Counted from the stretch's first letter, positions 26,840-36,117 are shown. The stretch is 64,000 nucleotides of DNA from Mahella australiensis 50-1 BON (GCF_000213255.1 NC_015520.1:1136001-1200000), one strand, 5' to 3'. The notes: a model not told the origin generated them from the sequence alone. Program-made: numbers and translations.

Positions 26840-27006
26840 GACCTTAGTCAATATCAAATTTGTAACTACTCAGCTTAAACATATGCAGGCAAAGTCAGCG
26901 AGTGGTTTCACGAATATTTTTAGCACAGAAAGAGGGAACTGATCAGTTGTCAAGCTCATAGTCTAGGCGAGTGGTTACATAAAATTTTTAAGGGGGTAGA
27001 AATTTA

Positions 27007-28398
27007 ATGGAGAAGATGAAGAAGCTGTTGGCCATGGTAATTGTGCTCTGCCTGGTAATGACTTTGGTTATCGGTTGCGGCACGGAAGAAACTGGAGATG
27101 CAAATGAGCCAGTTAAAACGGAGGAGCCGACTAGTACTTCTGACGCTGAAGAAACAACAGAAGAAGCTAAAATTGATGTGCCAGATGATGGAACCGAACT
27201 TGTGATTTATTCCTGGAATGAAGAATTCAAGGGTATGATGGAAAATTACTACTTGAAGGATCATCCGCTTCCGTCAGGAGTAAAAATAAGTTGGGTTATA
27301 AATCCCAGTGAGGGTGGTCAGTATCAGGAAAAACTTGATATGGCACTTGATGGTAAAGAGCCTATAGATATCTTTTTGCTTGAGGCTGATTATGCTAAAA
27401 AATATGTTAATACCGATAACACCATTCCACTTACAAAAGTCGGTATAAGCGAAGACATGATGAAAGACCAGTATCCATATACGATTGATGTGGTAAGAGA
27501 TTCTAATGGGGTACCAAAAGGTTCATCATGGCAAGCTACGCCCGGTTTGTTCATGTATAGATATAGTTTGGCTGAAAAATATCTTGGAGTAAAAGAACCC
27601 GATGATGTACAGAATTTAGTGAAAGATTGGGATACTTTTGTCAATACGGCCAGAACCGTAAAAGAAAAATCGGGAGGTAAAACCAAATTTATACCTTCAG
27701 TAAACGACATATGGCAGGTTATAAGGACCGTGCGTAAGTCTCCATGGGTTGTCGACAATAAGCTGGTTATAGATGACCAGGTGGGATGGTTCATGGATCT
27801 TGCTAAGACGCTTACTCAGGAAGATCTGACAGCCAAGTATTTACCATGGAGTCAGGAATGGAATGCAGGCGTAGGTAATGATACCGTAATGGGTTATTTC
27901 TTCTCTACGTGGGGTATACAATGGACCATGATATCCAACTGTGGCGGTACAAAACCAGGGGAAGGCACGTATGGTGATTGGAGAGCTGTGAAAGGTCCAC
28001 AACCTTATTATTGGGGTGGTACATGGCTGGCCGTGTCTCCTCAGTGCGACAACGGTAGCTTGGTAAACGATATAATCAAATACTTTACCATAAATAAAGA
28101 CACCATGAAGAAATACTGTCTTGGCTCAAAGGATTACGTAAATAATCAGCCTGCGATACAGGAAATCATCGACAGCGGTTACTCCTTTGACTTTCTCGGA
28201 GGCCAGAACCATTACGCTTTATTCCAAGAGGTAGCACCGTTGATCGATACCTCGGCGATGTCCGGTTATGATCAAAAGATCAATGATTTGCTTATGGAAC
28301 AAGTAACGAAGTATGCAGAAGGACAAATAAGCAAGGACCAGGCATTGGAAGATTTCAAGAAGGCAGTACTAAATGCTTTTCCTGAGCTTAACGAGTAA
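27007..28398 (+). CDS. Sugar ABC transporter substrate-binding lipoprotein
   Basis: A lipoprotein signal (VIGC, lipidated C24) is followed by an acidic Thr/Glu-rich linker to about residue 58 and a family 1 extracellular solute-binding fold (WNEEFKGMMENYY onward). AAGGGGGT precedes the ATG by nine bases. Two permease genes follow. Aromatic residues are frequent in the binding domain (for example WVINPSEGGQYQ, PQPYYWGGTW), usual for oligosaccharide binders. Its position after the cellulases and the operator upstream suggest cello- or xylo-oligosaccharide uptake; the substrate is inferred. Confidence 0.9.
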   Translation: MEKMKKLLAMVIVLCLVMTLVIGCGTEETGDANEPVKTEEPTSTSDAEETTEEAKIDVPDDGTELVIYSWNEEFKGMMENYYLKDHPLPSGVKISWVINPSEGGQYQEKLDMALDGKEPIDIFLLEADYAKKYVNTDNTIPLTKVGISEDMMKDQYPYTIDVVRDSNGVPKGSSWQATPGLFMYRYSLAEKYLGVKEPDDVQNLVKDWDTFVNTARTVKEKSGGKTKFIPSVNDIWQVIRTVRKSPWVVDNKLVIDDQVGWFMDLAKTLTQEDLTAKYLPWSQEWNAGVGNDTVMGYFFSTWGIQWTMISNCGGTKPGEGTYGDWRAVKGPQPYYWGGTWLAVSPQCDNGSLVNDIIKYFTINKDTMKKYCLGSKDYVNNQPAIQEIIDSGYSFDFLGGQNHYALFQEVAPLIDTSAMSGYDQKINDLLMEQVTKYAEGQISKDQALEDFKKAVLNAFPELNE

Positions 28399-28453
28399 TG
28401 ACCAGGCATCTTATGACTTTGCGTTTTGATTAAGATAAAAAGAGATGTATTGA

Positions 28454-28488
28454 AAGATAGAGCAATGCCCCGTGCACTGCTCTATCTT
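28454..28488 (+). other. Intercistronic hairpin between binding protein and permease genes
   Basis: AAGATAGAGCA (28454-28464) pairs perfectly with TGCTCTATCTT (28478-28488). There is no T-tract. Such hairpins often protect the upstream message so that the binding protein is made in excess of the permeases; a similar one lies at 57720-57746. Confidence 0.55.
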
Positions 28489-28518
28489 ACCTAAAAAGCA
28501 TTTTAAAATGAGGAGTGA

Positions 28519-29508
28519 ATGATATTGATAGAAACAAAACCAGAGAATATAAAAAGGAGGGTAAGTACAAGAAGAAATAAAATTAATTATGCTAGATACG
28601 GCTATTACTTTATCCTTCCTTTTTTTATAACATATGCGATATTTCAATTGTATCCGCTTTTATACACGATTTTCCTAAGTTTTACCAAATATATAAAACC
28701 AGCGGGTGGAGCAGCTATCGGACCAGAATTTATAGGATTAGGTAATTTTGTTGACATTTTTACAAACAATCGTGCGTTTGGAGAATTTACATTTGGGGCT
28801 TTTTCAAATACCATAACTATGTGGACTATAAATTTTATACCGCAAATACTCATATCATTATTGTTAGCAGCGTGGTTTACGGATAAGCGTTTAAATATAC
28901 GAGCACAAGGAACTTATAAAATGCTCATTTATTTACCCAATATCATGACGGCTGCTAGTGTATCTTTATTGTTTTATACATTGTTTTCCTTCCCGCAGGG
29001 CCCGATTAATATACTTCTTCAAAAAGTAGGGCTTTTGGAGAAACCATTTGACTTTTTAAATGATGGCACCTCTACGAGACTCATAGTTGCGTTTATAAAC
29101 TTTTGGATGTGGTATGGTAATACTACTATAATCCTTGTGGCAGGGATACTTGGCATAGATCCTGAATTGTTTGAAGTAGCGGAAATAGATGGTGCTACAT
29201 CAGGGCAGATATTCCGTAAAATTACCCTTCCGCTTATTCAGCCTATTTTGTTGTACGTATTAGTTACATCATTGATAGGCGGCATGCAGATGTACGATGT
29301 TCCTAAGTTAATGACGAGGGCAGGTAGTCCTGCTACTAATGCGATAAGGACAGTAACGATGTATATACAGGAATTAGTCGGTACAGGTTCTAAGGATTAT
29401 GGCCATGCGGCCGCTATTTCTGTTCTTTTATTTATTGTCACAGCTATCCTAAGCCTTACTTTATTTTGGCTCATGCGCGAAAAAGATACTGAGGGACAAA
29501 AGAGATAG
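28519..29508 (+). CDS. Sugar ABC transporter permease (MalF/UgpA type)
   Basis: The 329-residue membrane protein has six predicted helices and the EAA loop EVAEIDGATSGQIFRKITLPL that contacts the ATPase. The exact start is uncertain: the ATG at 28519 is only about three bases from AGGAG, whereas a TTG at 28525 has nine. It works with the permease that follows and the lipoprotein before it. No ATPase gene is nearby, so a shared MsmK/UgpC-type ATPase elsewhere must energise it. Confidence 0.9.
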   Translation: MILIETKPENIKRRVSTRRNKINYARYGYYFILPFFITYAIFQLYPLLYTIFLSFTKYIKPAGGAAIGPEFIGLGNFVDIFTNNRAFGEFTFGAFSNTITMWTINFIPQILISLLLAAWFTDKRLNIRAQGTYKMLIYLPNIMTAASVSLLFYTLFSFPQGPINILLQKVGLLEKPFDFLNDGTSTRLIVAFINFWMWYGNTTIILVAGILGIDPELFEVAEIDGATSGQIFRKITLPLIQPILLYVLVTSLIGGMQMYDVPKLMTRAGSPATNAIRTVTMYIQELVGTGSKDYGHAAAISVLLFIVTAILSLTLFWLMREKDTEGQKR

Positions 29509-29532
29509 AAAGGCATTGAGAGGTGAATTTAT

Positions 29533-30384
29533 ATGAATGAAAGATCTTATTCTCGATCATTAAAGATAAGCAGATTTTGGGTTAATTTTATATGTATTTT
29601 GCTCTGCATATTGAGCGTTATTCCATTTTGGATAATGTTTGTAAATGCGACTAGGGATTCTGCTTCCATACAGCAGTCCATTTCGCTCATACCATCAAAA
29701 TACTTTTTCAAAAATGCTAAGACGCTTTTGGATAGAAGCTCTTTTAATTTGCCAAGAGGTCTGTGGAATAGCTTTAGCATTGCCGCTTCTTCTACCGCAT
29801 TTGCGATTTATTTCTCTTGCCTTGCGGCATTTGGTTTGATAATGTACGATTTCAAACTGAAAAAAGCAGCTTTTACTTTTATATTAGCTGTGCTAATGAT
29901 ACCGGCACAGGTATCTGTGGTAGGGTTTATAGCATTTTTAATGCAAATAAATCTTATGGATAGCTATGTGCCGCTTATCGTTCCATCAATAGCTTCGCCT
30001 GCGGTGGTATTTTTCATGCATCAATATATGAAAGTAGCGTTGCCGGTTGACCTTGTTCAAGCCGCGCGTATTGAAGGCTGTGGGGAATTTAGAATATTTA
30101 ACAGCATAGCTATACCGATTATGGTTCCAGCCATGGCTACACAGGCTATATTTTCATTCGTATTTAGCTGGAATAATTTGTTTATGCCTACTATGGTTAT
30201 AAATTCACAGGAGAAGTTCACAATACCTATGATGGTGCAAATTTTGAAAAGCGACAGGTATCGAACAGATTTTGGTACTGTTTATCTTGGCATAACGCTT
30301 ACTATATTGCCTATGATGATTATATATGCTTTCCTTTCAAAATATATTATACAGGGGATAGCTTTGGGGGGTGTTAAATATTAA
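29533..30384 (+). CDS. Sugar ABC transporter permease (MalG/UgpE type)
   Basis: The 283-residue protein has about six membrane helices, and the EAA loop reads VQAARIEGCGEFRIFNSIAIP. It ends in the GIALGGVKY tail usual for MalG-type permeases. It begins 24 bases after the first permease, with GAGAGGTG upstream. It is the last gene of the importer operon; a palindromic repeat begins two bases after its stop codon. Confidence 0.9.
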   Translation: MNERSYSRSLKISRFWVNFICILLCILSVIPFWIMFVNATRDSASIQQSISLIPSKYFFKNAKTLLDRSSFNLPRGLWNSFSIAASSTAFAIYFSCLAAFGLIMYDFKLKKAAFTFILAVLMIPAQVSVVGFIAFLMQINLMDSYVPLIVPSIASPAVVFFMHQYMKVALPVDLVQAARIEGCGEFRIFNSIAIPIMVPAMATQAIFSFVFSWNNLFMPTMVINSQEKFTIPMMVQILKSDRYRTDFGTVYLGITLTILPMMIIYAFLSKYIIQGIALGGVKY

Positions 30385-30385
30385 T

Positions 30386-30518
30386 GGACCATGACAATCT
30401 ACGATTGCGCAGTGGTTCAGTTTTACAGCCGTAGCGAAAGTATATATGTCAAGCCTGCAGTGTCCTCTTCCAGCTTTATATCATTTTTATGCGCTGAATT
30501 TGCCATTTTACGAATCGA
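30386..30518. repeat. Composite palindrome-family element E5
   Basis: Bases 30386-30466 align with 4170-4245 of E1 (shared GGACCA, CAATCT, GATTGCG, ACAGCCGTAGCGA, TATATAT, AAGCC, GTGTCCT). Bases 30474-30518 align with the right end of E2 and E6 (TTTATATCATTT, GCGCTGAATTTGC, TTACGAATCGA). It therefore links the two element types. It fills most of the gap between the importer and yqeG. Confidence 0.6.
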
Positions 30519-30597
30519 GAAGATAAAAATGAACTATTGAATGTGTAAAGAAGAGATGATAAAATTAGTTATATAAAGCGATGAGGAGTTATAAAGC

Positions 30598-31107
30598 TTG
30601 GCTAAATTACAACCTGATTTATATGTTAGATCTATATACGATATCGATCTCAATATGCTAAAGAAACGTTCAATATCATGCCTTATAATGGATATAGATA
30701 ATACTTTGACACCTTGGAACAGCAGTGAGATAAGCGATAAGCTATGGAACTGGGTGCAAAAAGCTCATGGCGATGGCTTTAAAATATGCCTGCTGTCCAA
30801 TAACGGACAAAAGCGTGTGAAGGAGCTCTCGGCTAAGTTGGGAGTGGCTTATATATACAATGCTGCAAAACCACGGCGTCGATCATATCAGAAGGCTCTG
30901 GATATTATGGATACTACTTACGAGCACGCAGCGGTGATAGGCGACCAACTGCTGACCGATATACTGGGCGGCAAGCGCATGGGCATGTTCACCATACTGG
31001 TCGATCCGATAGATGAAAGGGAATTTATAGGCACCAAGGTGATGCGCTGGATAGAAGGAGTGCTATTCAGGCGTCACCCGTTTAAAAAGGAGGAAACACG
31101 CTCTTGA
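30598..31107 (+). CDS. YqeG-family HAD IIIA phosphatase
   Basis: The start is TTG at 30598 with GAGGAG nine bases upstream. The 169-residue protein carries the HAD motif DIDNTLTPW (about residues 31-39), LLSNNGQKR as motif II, KPRRRSYQKAL as motif III and GDQLLTDILGGKRMGM as motif IV. This matches the YqeG family of small HAD phosphatases. Its substrate is not established; it often lies beside shikimate-pathway genes in Firmicutes, as here where it overlaps aroE by four bases. Confidence 0.88.
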   Translation: MAKLQPDLYVRSIYDIDLNMLKKRSISCLIMDIDNTLTPWNSSEISDKLWNWVQKAHGDGFKICLLSNNGQKRVKELSAKLGVAYIYNAAKPRRRSYQKALDIMDTTYEHAAVIGDQLLTDILGGKRMGMFTILVDPIDEREFIGTKVMRWIEGVLFRRHPFKKEETRS

Positions 31108-31958
31108 TAGATGCGTCTACGCGATTGATAGCATTGATAGGCCACCCGGTGGAGCACAGCTTATCGCCGCGCATGCACAACGTCATATACAGGCATATGG
31201 ATATAAACGGCGTATATATGGCATTCGACGTTTTGCCCGAAAATGTGGGACAAGCAGTACATGGCTTCCGAGCGTTGCAGATAAGGGGCTTCAATGTGAC
31301 GGTGCCGCATAAGCAGGCCGTCATGCCATACCTAGATGCCACAGACCGAACGGCGTCGGTGATAGGCGCCGTCAATACCGTGGTAAACGATAGCGGCGTG
31401 CTAACGGGCTACAACACAGACAGCTCGGGCTTTATGCGTTCATTAGAGTATCGCGGCATAGACGTACGAGGCAGGGACGTGTTGTTGCTCGGGGCCGGCG
31501 GCGCGGCTAGGGCGGTAGCGACAGCGCTGGCTATGCATGGAGCCGGTAGGGTGACGATAGCCAACCGTACGCCCGATAAAGCTGCCGCCTTGGCCGATGA
31601 TATAAACAACTACGTCGGAGGCAGTGTATGCTCTGGCGCACCGCTAAGCGACATAGGCAGTATATCGTGTCCTTATATGCTGGTGAATGCCACATCGGCG
31701 GGTATGTGGCCGCATGTCGAATCATGTCCCCTGCCGGCTGATTATGACCTTTCAGGCGTAGCAGTGGCATATGATCTCATATACAACCCGGAGCGCACGC
31801 TGCTGCTCAAAAAAGCTGAGGAGCACGGTTGCATGCCTGTAAACGGTTTGGATATGCTTATATGGCAAGCCATAGAGGCCATAGGGATATGGTTTGATAT
31901 AGAAGTAAAGTATGAGTTAGCATTAAAGGGAATTAAAAACATAGAAAATTTTTCATAA
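31104..31958 (+). CDS. aroE: Shikimate dehydrogenase (NADP+)
   Basis: AroE reduces 3-dehydroshikimate to shikimate in aromatic amino acid synthesis. The 284-residue protein has the substrate motif HSLSPRMHN (about 15-23), the catalytic-lysine motif NVTVPHK, NTDSSGF and the nucleotide-binding glycine motif GAGGAARAV. It starts with TTG at 31104, overlapping the TGA of yqeG, and has AAGGAGG at 31087-31093. The shikimate kinase gene lies 5 kb further on, inside the pilus operon. Confidence 0.93.
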   Translation: MIDASTRLIALIGHPVEHSLSPRMHNVIYRHMDINGVYMAFDVLPENVGQAVHGFRALQIRGFNVTVPHKQAVMPYLDATDRTASVIGAVNTVVNDSGVLTGYNTDSSGFMRSLEYRGIDVRGRDVLLLGAGGAARAVATALAMHGAGRVTIANRTPDKAAALADDINNYVGGSVCSGAPLSDIGSISCPYMLVNATSAGMWPHVESCPLPADYDLSGVAVAYDLIYNPERTLLLKKAEEHGCMPVNGLDMLIWQAIEAIGIWFDIEVKYELALKGIKNIENFS

Positions 31959-31965
31959 GAATATA

Positions 31966-31994
31966 TTGTAATTTAATTTTCATTATGATATAAT
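31966..31994 (+). promoter_or_regulatory. Promoter of the type IV pilus operon
   Basis: TTGTAA (31966-31971), a 17-base spacer and TATAAT (31989-31994) lie just after aroE. The leader to the pilin start codon is about 160 bases long. Confidence 0.65.
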
Positions 31995-32010
31995 GACGGC
32001 AATAAGAGCA

Positions 32011-32104
32011 CTACATTTTTAACAATTTCTGCTTCGTGTTGTAGCATGAATATAGGGCTTTTATACTACATAATGGTTTTGCATAGGGCTTGTGTGAATT
32101 GTAG
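32011..32104 (+). other. Pilin leader with alternating complementary pentamers
   Basis: CTACA (32011-32015), TGTAG (32040-32044), CTACA (32066-32070) and TGTAG (32100-32104) alternate, so different hairpins could exclude one another. ATAGGGCTT also occurs twice. No known riboswitch class is recognised; in particular I do not see the conserved core of a c-di-GMP riboswitch. Confidence 0.3.
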
Positions 32105-32158
32105 GCGAGGGCAATAGGACAAACAATGGATCTAAAAAAAAGAAAGGGGATCTTGACG

Positions 32159-32551
32159 ATGAACGATAAGAAAAACAGGAAGCGCAGAGGTTTTACGCTA
32201 ATAGAACTCGTAGTGGTAATAGCCATACTGGGCATACTTGTAGCCATAGCGGTGCCAAAGCTGGGCGGTTCTAGAGAGAAAGCAGCGATAAGCGCGCATA
32301 ACGCTAATGTGAGGACGCTGGAAAGTGCTGCTACGATGTATATAGCGGATAATGGTAATCCAACGAGTGAAAAAAGCGATTCAGGAACTGGCGATATAGC
32401 GGCTTACGTCCAAGAGTGGCCTAAACCACCCAAAGGTACAGGTGTTTCTGCTGTTGAGAGTGCTACTACTTATACGGTTAAGATTTCTACAGATGGTAAG
32501 GTAACAGTTATACCAGCTAAAATTGAGACACCAGAAGAAACTGCTCCTTAA
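32159..32551 (+). CDS. Major type IV pilin-like prepilin
   Basis: ATG 32159 has AAAGGGGAT upstream and gives a short basic leader with the prepilin peptidase site RRG/FTLIEL (G11/F12, E16 at +5), followed by the hydrophobic N-terminal helix VVVIAILGILVAIAVPKL. The mature protein is small (about 119 residues), lacks cysteines, and ends in a Glu/Pro-rich tail. As first gene of the operon it is the probable main pilus subunit. Confidence 0.88.
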   Translation: MNDKKNRKRRGFTLIELVVVIAILGILVAIAVPKLGGSREKAAISAHNANVRTLESAATMYIADNGNPTSEKSDSGTGDIAAYVQEWPKPPKGTGVSAVESATTYTVKISTDGKVTVIPAKIETPEETAP

Positions 32552-32659
32552 TTTATAATAAAACTTTAGTGTTCTACAAACCCTGTACAAATGATATAGC
32601 CGTGCCAATGTAGTTCACAAAGTAACAAGTACATATTGAAAATTGAAAGAAGGAGAGCA

Positions 32660-34210
32660 ATGCGCAGGAGAGGGTCAAAAGGTTCAGCATTGATGCTGAC
32701 GGTTATGATGTCGCTCATATTGCTTACACTTACAGCAGGCATGAGTTTTTATGCTGTTGCGGAGGTCAAGCAGACAGCGCTTCAGCAAAAAAAAATGCAG
32801 GCTCACTATATAGCGCGCTCGGGTGCCGAACTTGCCGTCAAATGGTTGACTTTTATGAGCAGCGACCAAGCATCTGACTTTGCAGACCTCTCCTTTCCTG
32901 TTTATTCTGCTGAAACGCCTTTCGGCGATGGCAGTTTCCTTATAACCATAGAAAATGATACCGATACGCTTACCGTCATATCCAGAGGCAGAGTACGGGA
33001 TACTTCCGGCTTTGTCGAGGATACAGTGGTTGCAGTAGTAGAAAAAGTAGAAGCCAGCACCTCTGTTCCCATAGAATACGCTATATTTGGTAAAAATAAA
33101 ATAACTGCTAGCGGAGGCGGTAATATAACTGGTGATATAGCGATTAACTCTGGCAAGAATGGCGCCATAAGCTTTAGCGGCAATCCGAGCTTGCAGAATT
33201 GTACGATTCACATACCTGAAGGAGCTAATCCTAATGTGGTTATTAATAAGCCGCACTGGTATATCTTGCCTCCTGTCAAATCGGATGTACCTCCGGATAA
33301 AATTTATCCGTTGCCGCAACCGCCGACTGCTCCGAGCTTTCCTATTTTTCCAACAGATTTGCCCGATAAAGGTGATATTGTATTATACTGGGCGCTAACT
33401 ACACTTACCGTACAAGGGAATGCTTTATATAATAAAGTTGAGATACCTTATAACGGATGTGTACTAACTGTTAATGCACCATCTGATACTGTGATACATA
33501 TACGAAAACTTAATATATCCAGCGATGGTAAGATACAGATAAATGGCAATGGTAAAGTAGCCCTGTATATAGACAATTATACAGGTAGCGGGGGCTTTTT
33601 TATAACAAGTCAGCATCCTGAGAATGTAACAGTATACTGGAAGTCGGATTTTAATCTGGCAGCAGCGGCAACCATAGGCGGTGATGTCCATGCGGAACGA
33701 AATATTAGCATATCTGGTGGTGCTTCTATAAATGGTGATATATATATGGGAGGCTCCAGTGTCAATATAAGCGGTAATGCTCATATAAGCGGAGCTATAC
33801 ACAGCGGCAATGCCTCTGTTGCTTTAAGTGGTGGAGCAGAAGTGGCAGGCGATATATATACCAGCGGGCCAAACGTCGACTTAAGCGGCGGTATAAAAAT
33901 AGGTGGCTCTATATACGGTGGTAATACCGATATCATATTCAGCGGTAGTGCCACGGTAGAGAGGAATATAGTTACCGCAGGCGATACGGTTAATATGAGC
34001 GGTGGTACAGATATAGTTAATGGTGTTTTATATGCTCCCGCAGCTACTGTAGTCATGAGCGGCGGAGCTAATATAAATGGCGCTCTTATAGCGGATACTA
34101 TAAATATGAGCGGTGGGCCTTCCATCACATATAACAAAGATGCCGTACAAGATGACCCAATAAATGTAGGGAACTCTACCGTAACATTTGAGATGGGGTA
34201 TTGGAAATGA
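32660..34210 (+). CDS. PilX-like pilus protein with beta-solenoid repeat domain
   Basis: ATG 32660 follows AAGGAGAG; a TTG 24 bases upstream lacks a Shine-Dalgarno. The 516-residue protein starts like PilX minor pilins (RGSKGSALMLTV, then a membrane helix to about residue 30) but has no type III cleavage Glu. From about residue 340 it contains imperfect repeats with the pattern SGGAxIxGDIYxGGxxVNISG, about 18-22 residues each, at least eight times, like bactofilin or right-handed beta-helix domains. A Pro-rich segment (PPVKSDVPPDKIYPLPQPP) precedes this. It could be a pilus-tip or surface adhesin; this is inferred. Confidence 0.72.
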   Translation: MRRRGSKGSALMLTVMMSLILLTLTAGMSFYAVAEVKQTALQQKKMQAHYIARSGAELAVKWLTFMSSDQASDFADLSFPVYSAETPFGDGSFLITIENDTDTLTVISRGRVRDTSGFVEDTVVAVVEKVEASTSVPIEYAIFGKNKITASGGGNITGDIAINSGKNGAISFSGNPSLQNCTIHIPEGANPNVVINKPHWYILPPVKSDVPPDKIYPLPQPPTAPSFPIFPTDLPDKGDIVLYWALTTLTVQGNALYNKVEIPYNGCVLTVNAPSDTVIHIRKLNISSDGKIQINGNGKVALYIDNYTGSGGFFITSQHPENVTVYWKSDFNLAAAATIGGDVHAERNISISGGASINGDIYMGGSSVNISGNAHISGAIHSGNASVALSGGAEVAGDIYTSGPNVDLSGGIKIGGSIYGGNTDIIFSGSATVERNIVTAGDTVNMSGGTDIVNGVLYAPAATVVMSGGANINGALIADTINMSGGPSITYNKDAVQDDPINVGNSTVTFEMGYWK

Positions 34211-34542
34211 TGCCGATTTACCGCAATAAAGGCATGACCTTTGTAGAGGTACTGATCTCGCTGGCTATATTGGGCATACTGCTGGTGATATTGACGGGCA
34301 TACTTTCAGGCGGACTCTTTAACATAACCCATGCCGGCAAAAAGACGTCGGATGAATTTATAGCGCAGCAGCTAATGGATAAAGCCATAAACGATCCGTC
34401 TTTTTCAGATGCCAGGGTTACGGTGGAATCTGCCAATATGTCTGTTCCTATAGGTGGGGATAGCGCTTTGATTGCCGGCCGCAAGATAACCGTTAGAGTG
34501 GGCGATGTTAAGCTCACTACATTTGTGGCGGCTTCGGATTGA
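34207..34542 (+). CDS. Minor prepilin (PilV/GspI-like)
   Basis: The start is ATG 34207 or 34210, overlapping the stop of the previous gene. The N-terminus MMPIYRNKG/MTFVEV carries a prepilin peptidase site with Met at +1 and Glu at +5, followed by a hydrophobic helix. The 111-residue product is small, as usual for minor pilins that prime pilus assembly. Translational coupling to the preceding gene is likely. Confidence 0.82.
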   Translation: MMPIYRNKGMTFVEVLISLAILGILLVILTGILSGGLFNITHAGKKTSDEFIAQQLMDKAINDPSFSDARVTVESANMSVPIGGDSALIAGRKITVRVGDVKLTTFVAASD

Positions 34543-34551
34543 GGTGGCGCG

Positions 34552-35046
34552 ATGAAACGCAAAGGTTTTACACTGATAGAGGTCCTAATGGCCGTAGTGC
34601 TTTTCAGTGTGCTGATTACAGTGGCATTTTCAATGTATTTTGTCGCTACGCAGACTTTCAGCATAGGTGTTGATCGGAGCTTTGCTCAGAAACAGGCAAG
34701 AACCGCCGCTGATTTCATAACAAAAGAATTGCGGACGGCTCAGACTGTATCTGTTAATCCGGGACCGTTCAGTGGCAAAGATCATTGTATACTGCAATTG
34801 AAAGATAAAGACGGTGAAAAGTATCTTGTAAAAACAACTTATAAACAAGGGGGGCAAACAAGCGATGCGTTTATTGTGCCTTTAAGCGAAATGAGATTTT
34901 CATCAAGCAATTCAAATATGTTGAACGTCTACGTAAAAGCCGGCGACATAAGGATATATGAAATAAATTTTGACGTAAGATTGGAAAATATCAGCGCTGT
35001 GTCTATTCAACAGGATAGTGCTGTGATATACTATAGCAAATATTAA
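34552..35046 (+). CDS. Minor prepilin (PilW/GspJ-like)
   Basis: MKRKG/FTLIEVLMAVVLFSVL gives a clear class III prepilin site and N-terminal helix. The 164-residue protein has the RxAADFITKELRTAQ segment typical of PilW/PulJ-type minor pilins. It begins nine bases after the previous stop codon behind a GAGGTG. Confidence 0.85.
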   Translation: MKRKGFTLIEVLMAVVLFSVLITVAFSMYFVATQTFSIGVDRSFAQKQARTAADFITKELRTAQTVSVNPGPFSGKDHCILQLKDKDGEKYLVKTTYKQGGQTSDAFIVPLSEMRFSSSNSNMLNVYVKAGDIRIYEINFDVRLENISAVSIQQDSAVIYYSKY

Positions 35047-35070
35047 CTCAAATGCAAAGGGGAAAAGGCT

Positions 35071-36114
35071 TTGATAAATTTAGGACGCATTATAGCCGTC
35101 GATATGGGTACATCGTCGGCCAAAGTAGTAAGGGGGCGGAGGTCCGGTAATGCAATCGCCGTAGACAGGTATGCGAACATACCGCTGCCTGTCGGCTATA
35201 AGAGCTTTGATGCCATAAAGGACAAGGATGCGGTGGTGCGGGCTATGAAACCGGCATTGGCCGATGCCGGTATAAAACGCGGCAGGTGCATTTTATCTGT
35301 GTCCACATCGGATATCATAGCTCGGCCCATGGTTTTGCCTGATATGCCCGAGCCAAGCTTAAAAGAGAATATAATGTACGAATTAAACCAATACATGCCT
35401 GTGGATACTGAGAAATACGCGGTGGATTATAAAGCGGTAAGGGATACCGAAGATGATAGTTCGGCCGCGCGTATGTACATAATAGCGGCAGCCGTTTCGA
35501 GGACGCTTCTGAAAGATGCCGTAGAAATAATGCATGGGCTCGGCTTGGATGTATACGCCATAGATTTGGATTTCAATGCGCTGGCCAGGTTTTTTACATT
35601 TATTGATAATGTTGAACATACTGCGGATAAAGACGACAGCATGGTAATTGACATAGGTCATGAATTTGTTCAGGTCATCATATATAACGCCGATAAAATA
35701 TACATAAACAGGATTATAAATAGTGGCAGCTACGATATTGATGTTATGGTTGCCAATACGTTGGACAGCAATCCCACCGATGTTTCCGATATGAAATATA
35801 GCCCTTCACCCGATGCCCAGCACGAGGTATATGATGCCGTTATAAATGTATTTGAAAGTATTGCTGCAGAGATTATACGCATAATGGATTATTTTAATGC
35901 AAGGTACAGGGGACATGCCATAGAGCGGATTTATTTAAGCGGCGGGGGAGCATATATAAACGGTATAGACGAATATATAGGGCAGGCTCTAGGCATACCA
36001 GTATCGGTACCAAAACCCGGACAGTGGCTTAAGTTGCGAAAACAGCAAGATGAGGATAATTTTGATATTCCGAATTTTGCCACAGCTTTGGGCCTACTGC
36101 TGAAGGGGGAGTGA
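35071..36114 (+). CDS. pilM: Type IV pilus assembly protein PilM
   Basis: PilM is an actin-like cytosolic ATPase-fold protein that binds the PilN tail. The 347-residue protein shows the phosphate-1 motif AVDMGTSSAKVV near its N-terminus, MVIDIGHEFVQVII as phosphate-2 and LSGGGAYINGIDEYI near the C-terminus. The start is TTG 35071 with AAAGGGGA upstream. pilN- and pilO-like genes follow directly. Confidence 0.88.
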   Translation: MINLGRIIAVDMGTSSAKVVRGRRSGNAIAVDRYANIPLPVGYKSFDAIKDKDAVVRAMKPALADAGIKRGRCILSVSTSDIIARPMVLPDMPEPSLKENIMYELNQYMPVDTEKYAVDYKAVRDTEDDSSAARMYIIAAAVSRTLLKDAVEIMHGLGLDVYAIDLDFNALARFFTFIDNVEHTADKDDSMVIDIGHEFVQVIIYNADKIYINRIINSGSYDIDVMVANTLDSNPTDVSDMKYSPSPDAQHEVYDAVINVFESIAAEIIRIMDYFNARYRGHAIERIYLSGGGAYINGIDEYIGQALGIPVSVPKPGQWLKLRKQQDEDNFDIPNFATALGLLLKGE

Positions 36115-36117
36115 CAT

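Noticed and set aside
31995-32158. c-di-GMP riboswitch before the pilin gene
   Set aside because: The conserved core and tetraloop-receptor sequences of the known classes are not visible in the leader.
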